DNA from: Pararhodobacter sp.
GTDB lineage: Bacteria > Pseudomonadota > Alphaproteobacteria > Rhodobacterales > Rhodobacteraceae
DNA: 59,639 nucleotides
Assembly: GCA_020832545.1 (NCBI GenBank)
Contig: JAFIEK010000023.1
Coordinates: 1 to 59,639, forward strand
Direction of reading: 5' to 3'
The notes under the pieces were generated by a model, which was given only the letters and a program-made list of their open reading frames with translations, made no database searches and had not been told where the DNA came from. Below are positions 1 through 8,671 of this stretch, in pieces. Position numbers and translations under genes: made by a program. Positions within the stretch are counted from its first letter, which is position 1; the number at the start of each line of letters is the position of its first letter.

Positions 1-5
1 GCGAC

Positions 6-485
6 ATGAAACTGAATGAACTGCACGACAATCCCGGCGCAACCAAGACCAAGAAGCGCGTAGCGCGTGGTCCTGGTTCGGGCAAGGGCAAGACCGCTGG
101 ACGTGGTATCAAAGGCCAGAAATCCCGTTCGGGCGTTGCGCTCAACGCCTATGAAGGCGGCCAGATGCCGCTGTACCGGCGTCTGCCGAAGCGCGGCTTC
201 AACAAGCCGAATCGCAAAAGCTGGGCGGTTGTGAACCTGGGCGCGATTGCCAAGTTCATTGAGGCCGGCAAGATCGACGCCAAAGCCGAGATCAACGAAG
301 ACGTGCTCGTGGCCTCGGGGCTGGTTCGCCGCAAACTGGACGGCGTTCGCGTTCTGGCCAAGGGTGAGATCGCCCAGAAAGTTGCGCTGGTCGTTTCAGG
401 TGCTTCAAAAGCGGCCATTGAGGCCGTTGAAAAAGCAGGTGGTTCGCTGAAAACCGCTGAACCGGCGGCAGCGGCGGCTGAATAA
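6..485 (+). CDS. rplO: 50S ribosomal protein L15
   Basis: Encodes ribosomal protein L15 (159 aa), a late-assembly protein of the large subunit that contacts 23S rRNA. The N-terminus [14 protein letters not shown] and the glycine-rich [13 protein letters not shown] segment followed by [14 protein letters not shown] are the family signatures. The C-terminus ends in an Ala/Glu-rich tail (residues about 148-159), typical of alphaproteobacterial L15. It is the first gene in the window and its ribosome-binding site is cut off by the window edge, but the ATG matches the usual L15 start. secY follows after about 100 bases, the normal spc-operon order, so the two are probably co-transcribed. Confidence 0.97.
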   Translation: MKLNELHDNPGATKTKKRVARGPGSGKGKTAGRGIKGQKSRSGVALNAYEGGQMPLYRRLPKRGFNKPNRKSWAVVNLGAIAKFIEAGKIDAKAEINEDVLVASGLVRRKLDGVRVLAKGEIAQKVALVVSGASKAAIEAVEKAGGSLKTAEPAAAAAE

Positions 486-535
486 GGTGTTGTGAGCCGC
501 CGCAAGGGCGCTTACATCTTCACACAGGTTTTCCT

Positions 536-567
536 GCGCCGCCAACCGGGAACCGGTCTGGCGGCGC
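536..567 (+). promoter_or_regulatory. mRNA hairpin between rplO and secY
   Basis: Bases 536-544 pair perfectly with 559-567 (9 bp). The inner ACCGG (545-549) pairs with CCGGT (553-557) around a GAA loop, with one bulged C at 558, giving a 14-bp hairpin. There is no U-run after it, so it is not a classical terminator. It ends just before the secY Shine-Dalgarno sequence (about 575-580). It could tune secY translation or mRNA stability; that role is inference. Confidence 0.5.
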
Positions 568-588
568 TGTCATGAAAGAGACGTGAAT

Positions 589-1950
589 ATGGCATCTGCT
601 GCAGAGCAAATGGCGGCGAACACAAGCTGGGCCGCGTTGGCGAAGGCAAAGGATCTGCGCCAGCGGATCTTCTTCGCGCTCGGTCTTCTGATTGTCTACC
701 GGATCGGTACCTATATCCCCGTTCCCGGCATTGATGGCGGCGCGCTGCGCGAGTTCATGGACGAGGCCGCGCTGGGTATCGGCGGCATGCTCAACATGTT
801 CACCGGCGGTGCCATTTCCCGGATGGGGATCTTCGCGCTCGGCATCATGCCCTATATTTCGGCGGCGATCATCGTGCAGCTGGTTGCCGCGATGTATGGC
901 CCTTGGGCACAGCTCAAGAAGGAAGGTGAGTTGGGGCGGCGCAAGCTGAACCAATACACCCGCTATGGCACCGTGCTTCTGGCGCTCATGCAGTCCTACG
1001 GTCTTGCGCTCAGCCTTGAGGCGGGCGATCTGGCTACCGATCCGGGCTGGTTCTTCCGGATCTCCACGATCATCACGCTGGTCGGCGGCACATTGTTCCT
1101 GATGTGGCTGGGCGAGCAGATCACCGCACGTGGTATCGGCAACGGCATTTCGCTGATCATTTTTGTGGGTATCATTGCCGAGATTCCTGCACAGCTTGCG
1201 CAGTTCCTGTCTCAGGGCCGGACCGGCAATATCAGCCCTGTCGTGGTGATCGGCATATTGTTGATGATGATCGGGCTGGTGGCCTTTGTTGTGTTCATGG
1301 AACGCGCGCTACGAAAAGTGCATATCCAGTATCCGCGCCGCCAGGTGGGGATGAAGGTATTTGACGGCGGGTCGTCACATCTGCCGATCAAGGTGAACCC
1401 CGCCAACGTGATCCCGGCGATCTTTGCCTCGTCGCTTCTGTTGCTGCCGACCACGGTTGCCACGTTCTCCGGTGGGTCAACCACCGGGTTCATGGCCACG
1501 CTTCTGGCCTATTTCGGCCCCGGTCAGCCGCTTTACCTGCTGTTCTTTGCAAGCATGATCATCTTCTTCACCTTCTTCTATACGCTCAACGTGTCGTTCA
1601 AGGTTGAGGATGTGGCGGAGAATCTGAAGAACCAGAACGGGTTCATTCCCGGTATCCGCCCCGGCAAGCGCACCGAGGATTACCTCTACTTCGTCGTCAC
1701 CCGGATTGTGACAGTCGGCGCGCTCTATCTGGCTGGTGTCGCCCTGATGCCGGAAATCCTGCGTGCCCAACTGTCGATCCCGTTCTATTTCGGCGGCACG
1801 TCGGTGTTGATTGTGGTGGCCGTCGGCCTTGATACGATGAGTCAGGTGCAATCGCATCTTGTTGCACACCAGTATGAAGGCTTGCTTGAAAAGTCGCAGC
1901 TGCGCGGACGCAAGCGCGGACCGACCAAGAAGGGGCCTTCGTTGCGATGA
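589..1950 (+). CDS. secY: Protein translocase subunit SecY
   Basis: SecY is the pore-forming core of the SecYEG channel that moves unfolded proteins across or into the inner membrane. The product (453 aa) shows about ten hydrophobic segments. It has the plug-region motif [28 protein letters not shown] and ends in a basic tail ([15 protein letters not shown]). An in-frame GTG at 583 is only two bases from the GAAAGAG ribosome-binding site, whereas ATG 589 is eight bases away, so the ATG is preferred. adk starts inside the secY stop codon (4-base overlap), which implies translational coupling. Confidence 0.96.
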   Translation: MASAAEQMAANTSWAALAKAKDLRQRIFFALGLLIVYRIGTYIPVPGIDGGALREFMDEAALGIGGMLNMFTGGAISRMGIFALGIMPYISAAIIVQLVAAMYGPWAQLKKEGELGRRKLNQYTRYGTVLLALMQSYGLALSLEAGDLATDPGWFFRISTIITLVGGTLFLMWLGEQITARGIGNGISLIIFVGIIAEIPAQLAQFLSQGRTGNISPVVVIGILLMMIGLVAFVVFMERALRKVHIQYPRRQVGMKVFDGGSSHLPIKVNPANVIPAIFASSLLLLPTTVATFSGGSTTGFMATLLAYFGPGQPLYLLFFASMIIFFTFFYTLNVSFKVEDVAENLKNQNGFIPGIRPGKRTEDYLYFVVTRIVTVGALYLAGVALMPEILRAQLSIPFYFGGTSVLIVVAVGLDTMSQVQSHLVAHQYEGLLEKSQLRGRKRGPTKKGPSLR

Positions 1951-2594
1951 ACATTATCCTGCTGGGCGCCCCGGGCGCAGGCAAGGGTACGCAGGCGCGG
2001 AACCTTGTCGAAAAAAGGGGCATGGTGCAGTTGTCCACCGGTGACATGCTGCGCGCGGCCCGCACTTCGGGCACCGAAATGGGCAAACGCGTCGCCGAGG
2101 TGATGGACCGCGGCGAGCTGGTCACCGACGAGATTGTGATCGGCCTGATCGGTGAGGCGCTCGACAGCGCCTCGGCCTCTGGCGGGGTGATCTTTGACGG
2201 CTTCCCCCGGACATTGGCGCAAGCCGATGCATTGGGTGGGTTGCTTGGCGAGAAGGGTCTTGCCCTTGATGGCGTGATCGAATTGCGCGTCGATGATGAG
2301 GCGCTGGTGGACCGGATTACCGGGCGCTTTACCTGCGGGAATTGCGGTGAGGTTTATCATGACCGCACCAAGCCCACCAAGGTGGCTGGTCAGTGCGATG
2401 TCTGCGGCTCTACCGATCTGCAACGGCGCGCCGATGACAACGAAGACAGTCTGCGCCAACGGTTAATGGAGTACTACAAGAAGACGTCGCCGCTGATCGG
2501 CTATTACCACGCCAAGGGCGACCTGCACGTAGTTGATGGTTTGGCCCCGGTGGCGGAGGTTGAGGCCGCGATTGCAGCAGCCCTCAAGGCGTGA
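1947..2594 (+). CDS. adk: Adenylate kinase with zinc-finger lid
   Basis: Interconverts ATP + AMP and 2 ADP in the cytoplasm. The 215-aa product has the P-loop GAPGAGKGT (residues 7-15), the NMP-binding DGFPRT (84-89) and a long-form LID domain. The LID carries four cysteines (C130, C133, C150, C153), the zinc-binding arrangement seen in many Gram-positive and some proteobacterial enzymes. The start ATG overlaps the secY stop by four bases, and secY-adk is a conserved pair. A rho-independent terminator-like hairpin lies about 70 bases downstream, so the unit may end here in part. Confidence 0.97.
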   Translation: MNIILLGAPGAGKGTQARNLVEKRGMVQLSTGDMLRAARTSGTEMGKRVAEVMDRGELVTDEIVIGLIGEALDSASASGGVIFDGFPRTLAQADALGGLLGEKGLALDGVIELRVDDEALVDRITGRFTCGNCGEVYHDRTKPTKVAGQCDVCGSTDLQRRADDNEDSLRQRLMEYYKKTSPLIGYYHAKGDLHVVDGLAPVAEVEAAIAAALKA

Positions 2595-2661
2595 GCGACC
2601 GAACAATCTGCTCTTGACGCGCGGCGCGAAAGCGCCTAGGCGAAGCGCTCGTTAACACTAT

Positions 2662-2686
2662 CCGAGTCGCATTCCGACTCGGTTTT
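2662..2686 (+). terminator. Intrinsic terminator or attenuator between adk and rpsM
   Basis: CCGAGTCG (2662-2669) pairs perfectly with CGACTCGG (2675-2682) around a five-base CATTC loop and is followed immediately by TTTT. It has the form of a rho-independent terminator or attenuator, although the ribosomal operon continues with rpsM on the same strand 80 bases later. Partial read-through is therefore likely. Confidence 0.65.
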
Positions 2687-2764
2687 CTGTCTGGCACGGC
2701 CACTGCGGCGCGTGTTGTGAAAAAAGGTTCTGGAGCTACGGAACCGCAACGAAAGGAAAACCGC

Positions 2765-3133
2765 GTGGCACGTATTGCTGGCGTAAACATCCCCACGGGA
2801 AAGCGCGTTCCAATCGCGCTGACCTATATCCACGGTATCGGATCCGGCGTTGCTGGTCAGATCGTCGCGGCGCTCAACATCGAGCCGGCGCGTCGTGTCA
2901 ACCAGCTGTCTGATGACGAGATTCTTGCGATTCGTGAGTATATCGATGCCAACTTGACCGTCGAAGGTGACCTGCGCCGCGAAAAGCAGATGAACATCAA
3001 GCGTATGATGGACATCGGCTCGTATCGTGGTCTGCGTCATCGTCGTAACCTGCCCGTGCGCGGCCAGCGCACCCATACCAACGCCCGCACCCGCAAGGGC
3101 CCGGCGAAGGCGATCGCCGGTAAGAAGAAGTAA
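2765..3133 (+). CDS. rpsM: 30S ribosomal protein S13
   Basis: S13 sits in the head of the small subunit and contacts the P-site tRNA and intersubunit bridges. The 122-aa product begins [15 protein letters not shown], which is the family N-terminus. It contains a helix-two-turn-helix region and ends in a basic tail with [16 protein letters not shown]. The start is GTG 2765, preceded by GAAAGGAAA; an upstream in-frame extension to 2717 does not match the family and is rejected. rpsK follows after 15 bases. Confidence 0.96.
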   Translation: MARIAGVNIPTGKRVPIALTYIHGIGSGVAGQIVAALNIEPARRVNQLSDDEILAIREYIDANLTVEGDLRREKQMNIKRMMDIGSYRGLRHRRNLPVRGQRTHTNARTRKGPAKAIAGKKK

Positions 3134-3148
3134 GGGGAGGGCAGAAAC

Positions 3149-3538
3149 ATGGCTCGTGACAAGACCCGTATCAAGCGCAAAGAACGCAAGAATATCGCTG
3201 CTGGCGTTGCGCATGTGAATTCGTCGTTCAATAACACCAAGATCCTGATCTCCGATGTGCAGGGCAATGCGATCTCATGGTCGTCAGCTGGCACAATGGG
3301 CTTCAAGGGGTCGCGCAAATCCACCCCTTATGCCGCGCAGCTTGCGGCTGAGGATGCAGCCCGCAAGGCGCAGGAGCATGGCCTCAAGACCCTTGAGGTT
3401 GAGGTTCAGGGCCCCGGTTCGGGCCGCGAATCGGCGCTGCGTGCGCTGGCTGCTGCTGGTTTGAACATTACGGCGATCCGCGATGTATCGCCGCTGGCAC
3501 ATAACGGTTGCCGGCCTCCCAAGCGTCGTCGCGTCTGA
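3149..3538 (+). CDS. rpsK: 30S ribosomal protein S11
   Basis: S11 lies in the platform of the small subunit near the mRNA exit and the E site. The 129-aa product contains [15 protein letters not shown] and the C-terminal signature [11 protein letters not shown], both diagnostic. It has a good ribosome-binding site (GGGGAGGG) and belongs to the rpsM-rpsK-rpoA-rplQ alpha operon. A strong GC-rich hairpin follows at 3556-3582. Confidence 0.97.
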   Translation: MARDKTRIKRKERKNIAAGVAHVNSSFNNTKILISDVQGNAISWSSAGTMGFKGSRKSTPYAAQLAAEDAARKAQEHGLKTLEVEVQGPGSGRESALRALAAAGLNITAIRDVSPLAHNGCRPPKRRRV

Positions 3539-3555
3539 CGCTGCACATTTTATTT

Positions 3556-3582
3556 CGGGCCGCGCCACAAGGGCGCGGCCCG
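3556..3582 (+). terminator. GC-rich hairpin between rpsK and rpoA
   Basis: An 11-bp perfect stem, CGGGCCGCGCC (3556-3566) with GGCGCGGCCCG (3572-3582), closes an ACAAG loop and is followed only by GGTTT. The weak T-tract makes it more likely a pausing, processing or partial-termination element within the alpha operon than a full terminator. Confidence 0.5.
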
Positions 3583-3652
3583 GGTTTGTGGTTTAGACCC
3601 GCGGGCGTATCGGGTTTTGGCATGGACCTGATACTGGAATGGAGGCGAACCC

Positions 3653-4669
3653 ATGATCCACAAAAATTGGCAGGAATTGATCAAGCCAGCGCAGCTTGAT
3701 GTAAAGCCCGGCGCCGATGCGTCGCGCCGTGCGACCGTCGTTGCCGAACCGCTTGAGCGCGGTTTTGGCCTGACGCTGGGCAACGCGCTGCGGCGTGTGC
3801 TGATGTCCTCGCTTCAAGGCGCGGCGATCACCTCGGTGCAGATCGATAACGTCCTGCATGAGTTTTCCTCGGTCGCCGGGGTGCGTGAGGATGTCACCGA
3901 CATCGTGCTCAACCTCAAGGGCGTTGCGCTCAAGATGGAAGTGGAGGGGCCCAAGCGTGTCTCCGTTTCGGCGCGTGGTCCGGCTGTCGTGAAGGCAGGC
4001 GACATTGCGGTGACCAACGGGATCGAGGTGCTGAACAAGGACCACATCCTGTGCCACCTCGACGACGGTGCAGAGCTGTTCATGGAGCTGACCGTGAACA
4101 CCGGCAAGGGCTATGTCTCGGCCGACAAGAACCGCCCCGAGGATGCGCCCATCGGGCTGGTTCCGATCGATGCGATCTATTCGCCGGTCAAGAAGGTCGC
4201 CTATGAGGTGCAGCCCACCCGTGAGGGCCAGGTGCTGGACTATGACAAGCTGACCCTCAAGATCGAAACCGATGGTTCGGTGACGCCTGAGGATTCGCTC
4301 GCTTACGCGGCGCGCATTCTTCAGGACCAGTTGCAGATCTTCGTCAACTTCGAAGAGCCCGAGGCCGCTGGCCGTGGCTCGGATGACGATGGGCTGGAAT
4401 TCAACCCGCTGCTTCTGAAGAAAGTCGACGAGCTGGAACTCAGTGTCCGTTCGGCAAACTGCCTGAAGAACGACAATATCGTCTATATTGGCGACCTGAT
4501 CCAGAAGACCGAAGCCGAGATGCTCCGCACCCCGAACTTTGGTCGCAAGTCGCTCAACGAGATCAAGGAAGTGCTTTCGGGCATGGGCCTGCATCTCGGG
4601 ATGGAAGTCGAAGACTGGCCGCCCGAAAACATCGAGGAACTGGCCAAGCGTTTCGAAGACCAGTTCTGA
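3653..4669 (+). CDS. rpoA: DNA-directed RNA polymerase subunit alpha
   Basis: The alpha subunit nucleates RNA polymerase assembly through its N-terminal domain. Its C-terminal domain contacts upstream promoter DNA and activators. The 338-aa product has the N-terminal assembly motif [20 protein letters not shown] (about residues 32-51). It also has the alpha-CTD helix-hairpin-helix region [17 protein letters not shown] (about 285-301). Length is normal. It lies in the standard place between rpsK and rplQ. Confidence 0.98.
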   Translation: MIHKNWQELIKPAQLDVKPGADASRRATVVAEPLERGFGLTLGNALRRVLMSSLQGAAITSVQIDNVLHEFSSVAGVREDVTDIVLNLKGVALKMEVEGPKRVSVSARGPAVVKAGDIAVTNGIEVLNKDHILCHLDDGAELFMELTVNTGKGYVSADKNRPEDAPIGLVPIDAIYSPVKKVAYEVQPTREGQVLDYDKLTLKIETDGSVTPEDSLAYAARILQDQLQIFVNFEEPEAAGRGSDDDGLEFNPLLLKKVDELELSVRSANCLKNDNIVYIGDLIQKTEAEMLRTPNFGRKSLNEIKEVLSGMGLHLGMEVEDWPPENIEELAKRFEDQF

Positions 4670-4677
4670 ACTACCGG

Positions 4678-4699
4678 GGGGCGCCAGGACAGGCGCCCC
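4678..4699 (+). other. Hairpin between rpoA and rplQ
   Basis: GGGGCGCC (4678-4685) pairs with GGCGCCCC (4692-4699) around AGGACA. No T-run follows, so it is an internal mRNA hairpin rather than a terminator. Its function is not known. Confidence 0.4.
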
Positions 4700-4784
4700 G
4701 CCATCGGGCACTCCGCCCGCAAGGAGAGCGGCCCATGCGTAGGTCCGCCAGACAAAGCAAAAATGTGACTTAAGGAGAAATATC

Positions 4785-5195
4785 ATGCGTCACGCCCGTG
4801 GCTATCGCCGCCTCAACCGCACCCATGAACACCGCAAGGCGCTCTGGGCAAACATGGCCGGCTCGTTGATCGAGCATGAGCAGATCAAGACCACGCTGCC
4901 CAAGGCCAAGGAATTGCGCCCGATCGTTGAAAAGCTGATCACGCTGGCCAAACGCGGCGACCTGCACGCCCGCCGTCAGGCTGCGGCGCAGCTGAAAGAA
5001 GACCAGTACGTCGCCAAACTGTTCGACATTCTGGGCCCGCGCTACAAGGATCGTCAGGGTGGCTACATCCGCGTTCTGAAAGCCGGTTTCCGCTATGGCG
5101 ACATGGCACCGATGGCGATCATAGAATTTGTCGAGCGCGATGTTGACGCCAAAGGCGCCGCTGATCGCGCCCGGCTTGAGGCTGCCGAGGACTGA
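4785..5195 (+). CDS. rplQ: 50S ribosomal protein L17
   Basis: L17 (136 aa) binds 23S rRNA near the polypeptide exit. The N-terminus [20 protein letters not shown] is the family signature, and the [27 protein letters not shown] block confirms it. An AAGGAGA ribosome-binding site lies eight bases before the ATG. It is the last gene of the alpha operon, followed by a strong intrinsic terminator. Confidence 0.97.
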   Translation: MRHARGYRRLNRTHEHRKALWANMAGSLIEHEQIKTTLPKAKELRPIVEKLITLAKRGDLHARRQAAAQLKEDQYVAKLFDILGPRYKDRQGGYIRVLKAGFRYGDMAPMAIIEFVERDVDAKGAADRARLEAAED

Positions 5196-5218
5196 TTCCG
5201 GCACCTTTGCAATCCTTG

Positions 5219-5246
5219 AAAACCCGCGCCCCGGCGCGGGTTTTTT
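5219..5246 (+). terminator. Terminator of the ribosomal alpha operon
   Basis: AAAACCCGCGCC (5219-5230) pairs with GGCGCGGGTTTT (5233-5244) and runs into a six-T tract (5241-5246). This is a textbook rho-independent terminator directly after rplQ. Confidence 0.9.
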
Positions 5247-5315
5247 CGTAGTGCGACTGCCCGTCCGCAAAGCCTGTGTCTACCTGGCAAAGCAACGCGC
5301 CTGGAGGCACGTGTG

Positions 5316-5331
5316 GCGCCTTGCAAGGCGC
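5316..5331. promoter_or_regulatory. Perfect 16-bp palindrome upstream of the HtrA gene
   Basis: GCGCCTTGCAAGGCGC is a perfect inverted repeat 100 bases before the protease start codon. It could be a protein-binding operator or a small RNA hairpin. No regulator can be named from the sequence. Confidence 0.3.
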
Positions 5332-5430
5332 TTCTGCGGCGTCAATGGCGGCTTGCCGATGTTGGACAGGGAATTGCATCCGTCGCCTGCCGTCCCCATA
5401 TTTGCCCCGGTCACAGTATCGGAGTGTTCC

Positions 5431-6810
5431 ATGCGTTTTGCCGCCCTGCTTGCTGCCGTTGCGCTGATCCTTCCTGCGCCTGCGCTCTCGCAAGTCGTCC
5501 CCGACAGCCGCACCGAGATATCGCTCAGTTTTGCCCCGGTGGTGCGGGAAGCCGCGCCTGCGGTGGTCAGTATCTACGCCAGACGGGTCGTGGAAACCCG
5601 CGCCAACCCGTTCTTCGATGATCCGCTCTTTGGCCAGTTGTTCGGAGACTTTGGTCGCACGGTGCCGCGCGTGCAGAACGCGCTGGGGTCCGGCGTGATT
5701 GTCTCGTCAGACGGGATTGTGGTGTCGAATTATCATGTCGTCGGTGGGTCCTCGGACATCCGCGTGGTGCTGGGCGACCGGCGTGAGTTTGCCGCCGATC
5801 TGATCCTGAGCGACGCCGAGAGCGACCTTGCGGTGATGCGGCTGCGCGGCGCCGACGGTTTGCCCGCCCTGCCGCTGGCCGATTCCGATCAGTTGCAGGT
5901 CGGCGATCTGGTGCTGGCAATTGGCAACCCGTTTGGTGTGGGGCAGACTGTGTCCAGCGGTATCGTTTCGGCGCTGGCGCGGTCAGGCATCGCGGTGGGG
6001 ACAGGTCGGGGGTATTTCATCCAGACCGATGCCGCCATCAACCCCGGAAACTCGGGCGGCGCGCTGGTCGATCTGGCGGGGCGGCTGGTGGGGATCAATA
6101 CTGCCATTCTGACGCGCACCGGCGGCTCGCACGGGATCGGTTTTGCAATACCCGCAAATCTGGTGGCGCAGGTCGTGGCGCAGGCGCGGGACGGCAATGC
6201 GCGGTTTGTGCGGCCATGGGCGGGGATGTCGGGGCAGGCGGTCGATGCCGGGCTGGCCGAAGCATTTGAGCTGAGCCTGCCACAGGGCGTGGTGATCACC
6301 GACCTGCACCCGCTGTCGCCGCTCGCCGAGGCCGGGTTGCAGCCGGGCGATGTGGTGCTGAGCATCGATGGTGACCCTGTGAACTCGCCGCCCGAGATGA
6401 TGTTCCGGCTGTCAGCGCGCGGTATCAGCGGGCAGGCGCGGCTGGACTATCTGCGCGGTGAGTCGCAGCGCGCGGCCACCATCGAGTTGATTGCCCCGCC
6501 GGAAACCCCTGCGCGGGACCGTCTTGACGTGCAGGCCGTGGCCTTTCGCGGGCTGGTGGCGGAAAACATCAACCCCGCTGTCATCGCCGAGTTCAACCTC
6601 GCACCGGGTGCCAGTGGCGTGCTTGTGGTCGAGGCTGAAGAGATCGCGCGCAGGGCGGGTCTGCGCGCGGGTGATATCTTGCTGGCCGTCAACCGCGTGC
6701 CGGTCCGCACCACCGCCGATCTGGAGCGCGTGCTGCGCGAGAACGTTCGCAACTGGGAGGTGGAGATCGTGCGGGAAGGGCGACGCAGTTTGCTGCGGTT
6801 CCGGCTGTGA
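5431..6810 (+). CDS. Periplasmic serine protease, HtrA/Deg family
   Basis: Deg-type protease/chaperone for misfolded periplasmic proteins. The 459-aa product starts with a Sec signal peptide (residues 1-20, cleavage after ALS). The chymotrypsin-like domain has a complete triad: H102 in SNYHVV, D132 in AESDLAV and S208 in NPGNSGGAL. Two PDZ domains follow (about 225-335 and 370-459). The start ATG 5431 is chosen because the signal peptide begins there; an in-frame extension upstream runs through the rplQ region and terminator and is not credible. The gene stands alone after the ribosomal terminator. DegP, DegQ and DegS types cannot be separated with certainty, but two PDZ domains argue against DegS. 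Confidence 0.92.
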   Translation: MRFAALLAAVALILPAPALSQVVPDSRTEISLSFAPVVREAAPAVVSIYARRVVETRANPFFDDPLFGQLFGDFGRTVPRVQNALGSGVIVSSDGIVVSNYHVVGGSSDIRVVLGDRREFAADLILSDAESDLAVMRLRGADGLPALPLADSDQLQVGDLVLAIGNPFGVGQTVSSGIVSALARSGIAVGTGRGYFIQTDAAINPGNSGGALVDLAGRLVGINTAILTRTGGSHGIGFAIPANLVAQVVAQARDGNARFVRPWAGMSGQAVDAGLAEAFELSLPQGVVITDLHPLSPLAEAGLQPGDVVLSIDGDPVNSPPEMMFRLSARGISGQARLDYLRGESQRAATIELIAPPETPARDRLDVQAVAFRGLVAENINPAVIAEFNLAPGASGVLVVEAEEIARRAGLRAGDILLAVNRVPVRTTADLERVLRENVRNWEVEIVREGRRSLLRFRL

Positions 6811-6825
6811 GCAGCGTTCAGACCT

Positions 6826-6884
6826 GGGGGGCCAGCCCCCCGCCGCCTGCGGCGCCTCCCCCCGGCGTATTTGCGGCAAGATGA
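6826..6884 (+). repeat. Dispersed two-hairpin repeat, copy 1
   Basis: This element has three parts. First is a hairpin, GGGGGGC (6826-6832) with GCCCCCC (6835-6841). Second is a smaller GCCGC/GCGGC hairpin (6842-6853). Third is a conserved tail CCCCCCGGC followed by GTATTTGCGGCAAGATGAA, ending at 6884. The tail is identical to copy 2 at 17214-17274, while the second stem differs in sequence but keeps its pairing. It lies in the gap between the HtrA gene and rarA. Confidence 0.8.
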
Positions 6885-6957
6885 ACCGAAAGCCGTTTCG
6901 CGCAGTGCCCCGGCGGCGTAGAGTTGAGGTTGCGTAAGGCTGGCGGAAGGGACGCGC

Positions 6958-8268
6958 ATGGCCGATCTGTTCGATAATTCCCCCTCGCGCGCCGATGAGG
7001 CGCCGCGCCCGCTGGCCGACCGGCTGCGCCCGCGCGCGCTGGAGGATGTCATCGGGCAGGAGAAGGTGCTGGGCACCGATGGCCCCTTGGGCGCGATGTT
7101 GGGGGCAGGCGCGCTGTCGTCGCTGGTGCTTTGGGGGCCGCCGGGCGTGGGCAAGACCACCATCGCGCGGCTGCTGGCCGATGCGACCGATCTGCATTTC
7201 GTGCAGATCAGCGCGATTTTCACCGGCGTGCCGGATTTGCGCAAGGTGTTTGAGGCCGCAAAGATGCGGCGCACGAACGGGCAGGGGACATTGCTGTTCG
7301 TTGATGAAATTCATCGCTTCAACAAAGCCCAGCAGGACGGGTTTCTGCCCTATATGGAGGACGGCACGATCTTGCTGGTGGGCGCGACCACCGAGAACCC
7401 TTCGTTCGAGTTGAATGCCGCGTTGCTGAGCCGGGCGCAGGTTCTGGTTCTGGAACGCCTGACGCTGGCGCATCTGGAGCGGCTGGCGCAACGCGCCGAG
7501 CAGGCGTTGGAGCGGGCGCTGCCCCTGACGGCTGAAGCGCGCGAGTCGCTGCTGGAGATGGCCGATGGCGACGGGCGCGCGCTTTTGAACCTGATCGAGC
7601 AGGTGATGGCGTGGAAACTGACAGCAGCTCTGGACCCCGACGCGCTGTCAAAGCGGCTGATGCGACGTGCGGCGAAGTACGACAAATCGGGCGATGAGCA
7701 TTATAACCTGATCTCGGCTTTGCATAAATCGGTGCGTGGCTCTGACCCCGATGCGGCCCTTTACTGGTTTGCGCGGATGTTGGAGGGTGGCGAGGACCCG
7801 CGCTTTCTGGCGCGGCGTATTACCCGCATGGCGGTCGAGGATATCGGGCTGGCAGACCCGCAGGCGCAGGGCATCTGCCTTGAGGCCTGGCAGGTCTATG
7901 AGCGTCTTGGCAGCCCCGAAGGCGAGCTGGCATTGGCGCAGGCGCTGGTCTATCTGGCCCTCGCGCCCAAATCGAACGCCGTCTATACTGCCTTCAAGGG
8001 CGCGCAGGCCTTGGCGCGCAAGACCGGCTCCACACCCCCGCCCGCGCATATCCTGAACGCGCCGACGGCCATGATGAAAGAGCAGGGTTACGGCAAGGGA
8101 TATGAGTATGACCATGATGCCGAGGACGGGTTTTCGGGCCAGAACTATTTCCCCGACGGCGTGAAGCGCCCGGTTCTGTATGCCCCGCCCGAGCGCGGGT
8201 TCGAGCGTGAGCTGGGCAAGCGGGTGTCCTATTTTGCCAAGCTGCGCTCGCGCAGGCAGGGCAGTTGA
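6958..8268 (+). CDS. rarA: Replication-associated recombination protein RarA (AAA+ ATPase)
   Basis: RarA/MgsA is a clamp-loader-like AAA+ ATPase that acts at stalled replication forks. The 436-aa product has Walker A GPPGVGKT (residues 60-67) and Walker B LLFVDEIHRF (about 112-121). Sensor 1 is GATTENPSFELNAALLSRA. The C-terminal tetramerisation region contains SALHKSVRGSDPDAALYW and the conserved PTAMMKEQGYGKGYEYDHDAE block. It heads an operon with crcB, a pseudouridine synthase, a HAD phosphatase and an ATP12 chaperone. Confidence 0.95.
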   Translation: MADLFDNSPSRADEAPRPLADRLRPRALEDVIGQEKVLGTDGPLGAMLGAGALSSLVLWGPPGVGKTTIARLLADATDLHFVQISAIFTGVPDLRKVFEAAKMRRTNGQGTLLFVDEIHRFNKAQQDGFLPYMEDGTILLVGATTENPSFELNAALLSRAQVLVLERLTLAHLERLAQRAEQALERALPLTAEARESLLEMADGDGRALLNLIEQVMAWKLTAALDPDALSKRLMRRAAKYDKSGDEHYNLISALHKSVRGSDPDAALYWFARMLEGGEDPRFLARRITRMAVEDIGLADPQAQGICLEAWQVYERLGSPEGELALAQALVYLALAPKSNAVYTAFKGAQALARKTGSTPPPAHILNAPTAMMKEQGYGKGYEYDHDAEDGFSGQNYFPDGVKRPVLYAPPERGFERELGKRVSYFAKLRSRRQGS

Positions 8269-8299
8269 CAAGCGGGCAGGAACGGCACAGAGAGCGGCG

Positions 8300-8671
8300 A
8301 TGCTGATGAACCTTTCCCTTGTGGCTTTGGGCGGCGCGGCCGGGTCGATGCTGCGTTATCTGAGCGTGATCGGCGCAGCGCGGCTGTCCGGGTCGGGCTT
8401 GCCGGTCGGCACGATGGCGGTGAACGTGGTGGGATCGTTCGCCATCGGTATCCTGGCGATCGGGCTGATGGGCAACTGCGTCTGGACCTATCTTTTGCTG
8501 GTGTCGGGGTTTCTGGGCGGCTTCACCACGTTTTCGGCCTTCTCGCTGGAGGCGTTTCGTTTGTGGGAGACCGGCCAGACCACGCTTGCGGCAACATATG
8601 TGGCCGGGTCGGTGATACTGGGGATTGCGGCGCTTCTGGCAGGGTTGGCCGTGGGAAGGATGATAACATGA
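8300..8671 (+). CDS. crcB: Fluoride efflux channel CrcB/FluC
   Basis: Small dual-topology membrane protein that exports fluoride. The 123-aa product has four hydrophobic segments and the family motifs GGAAGSMLRY near the N-terminus, TMAVNVVGSF and GFLGGFTTFSAFSLE. ATG 8300 follows AGAG with a five-base gap; a second ATG at 8306 is possible. The stop overlaps the next gene by four bases. I see no fluoride riboswitch in front of it; it is read as the second gene of the rarA operon. Confidence 0.93.
   Translation: MLMNLSLVALGGAAGSMLRYLSVIGAARLSGSGLPVGTMAVNVVGSFAIGILAIGLMGNCVWTYLLLVSGFLGGFTTFSAFSLEAFRLWETGQTTLAATYVAGSVILGIAALLAGLAVGRMIT

Noticed and set aside
583-591. GTG 583 as the secY start
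   Set aside because: It is only two bases from the GAAAGAG site. ATG 589 has normal spacing and matches the usual SecY N-terminus.
2717-2764. Upstream extension of rpsM
   Set aside because: The added residues do not belong to S13, and GTG 2765 has a ribosome-binding site and the canonical N-terminus.
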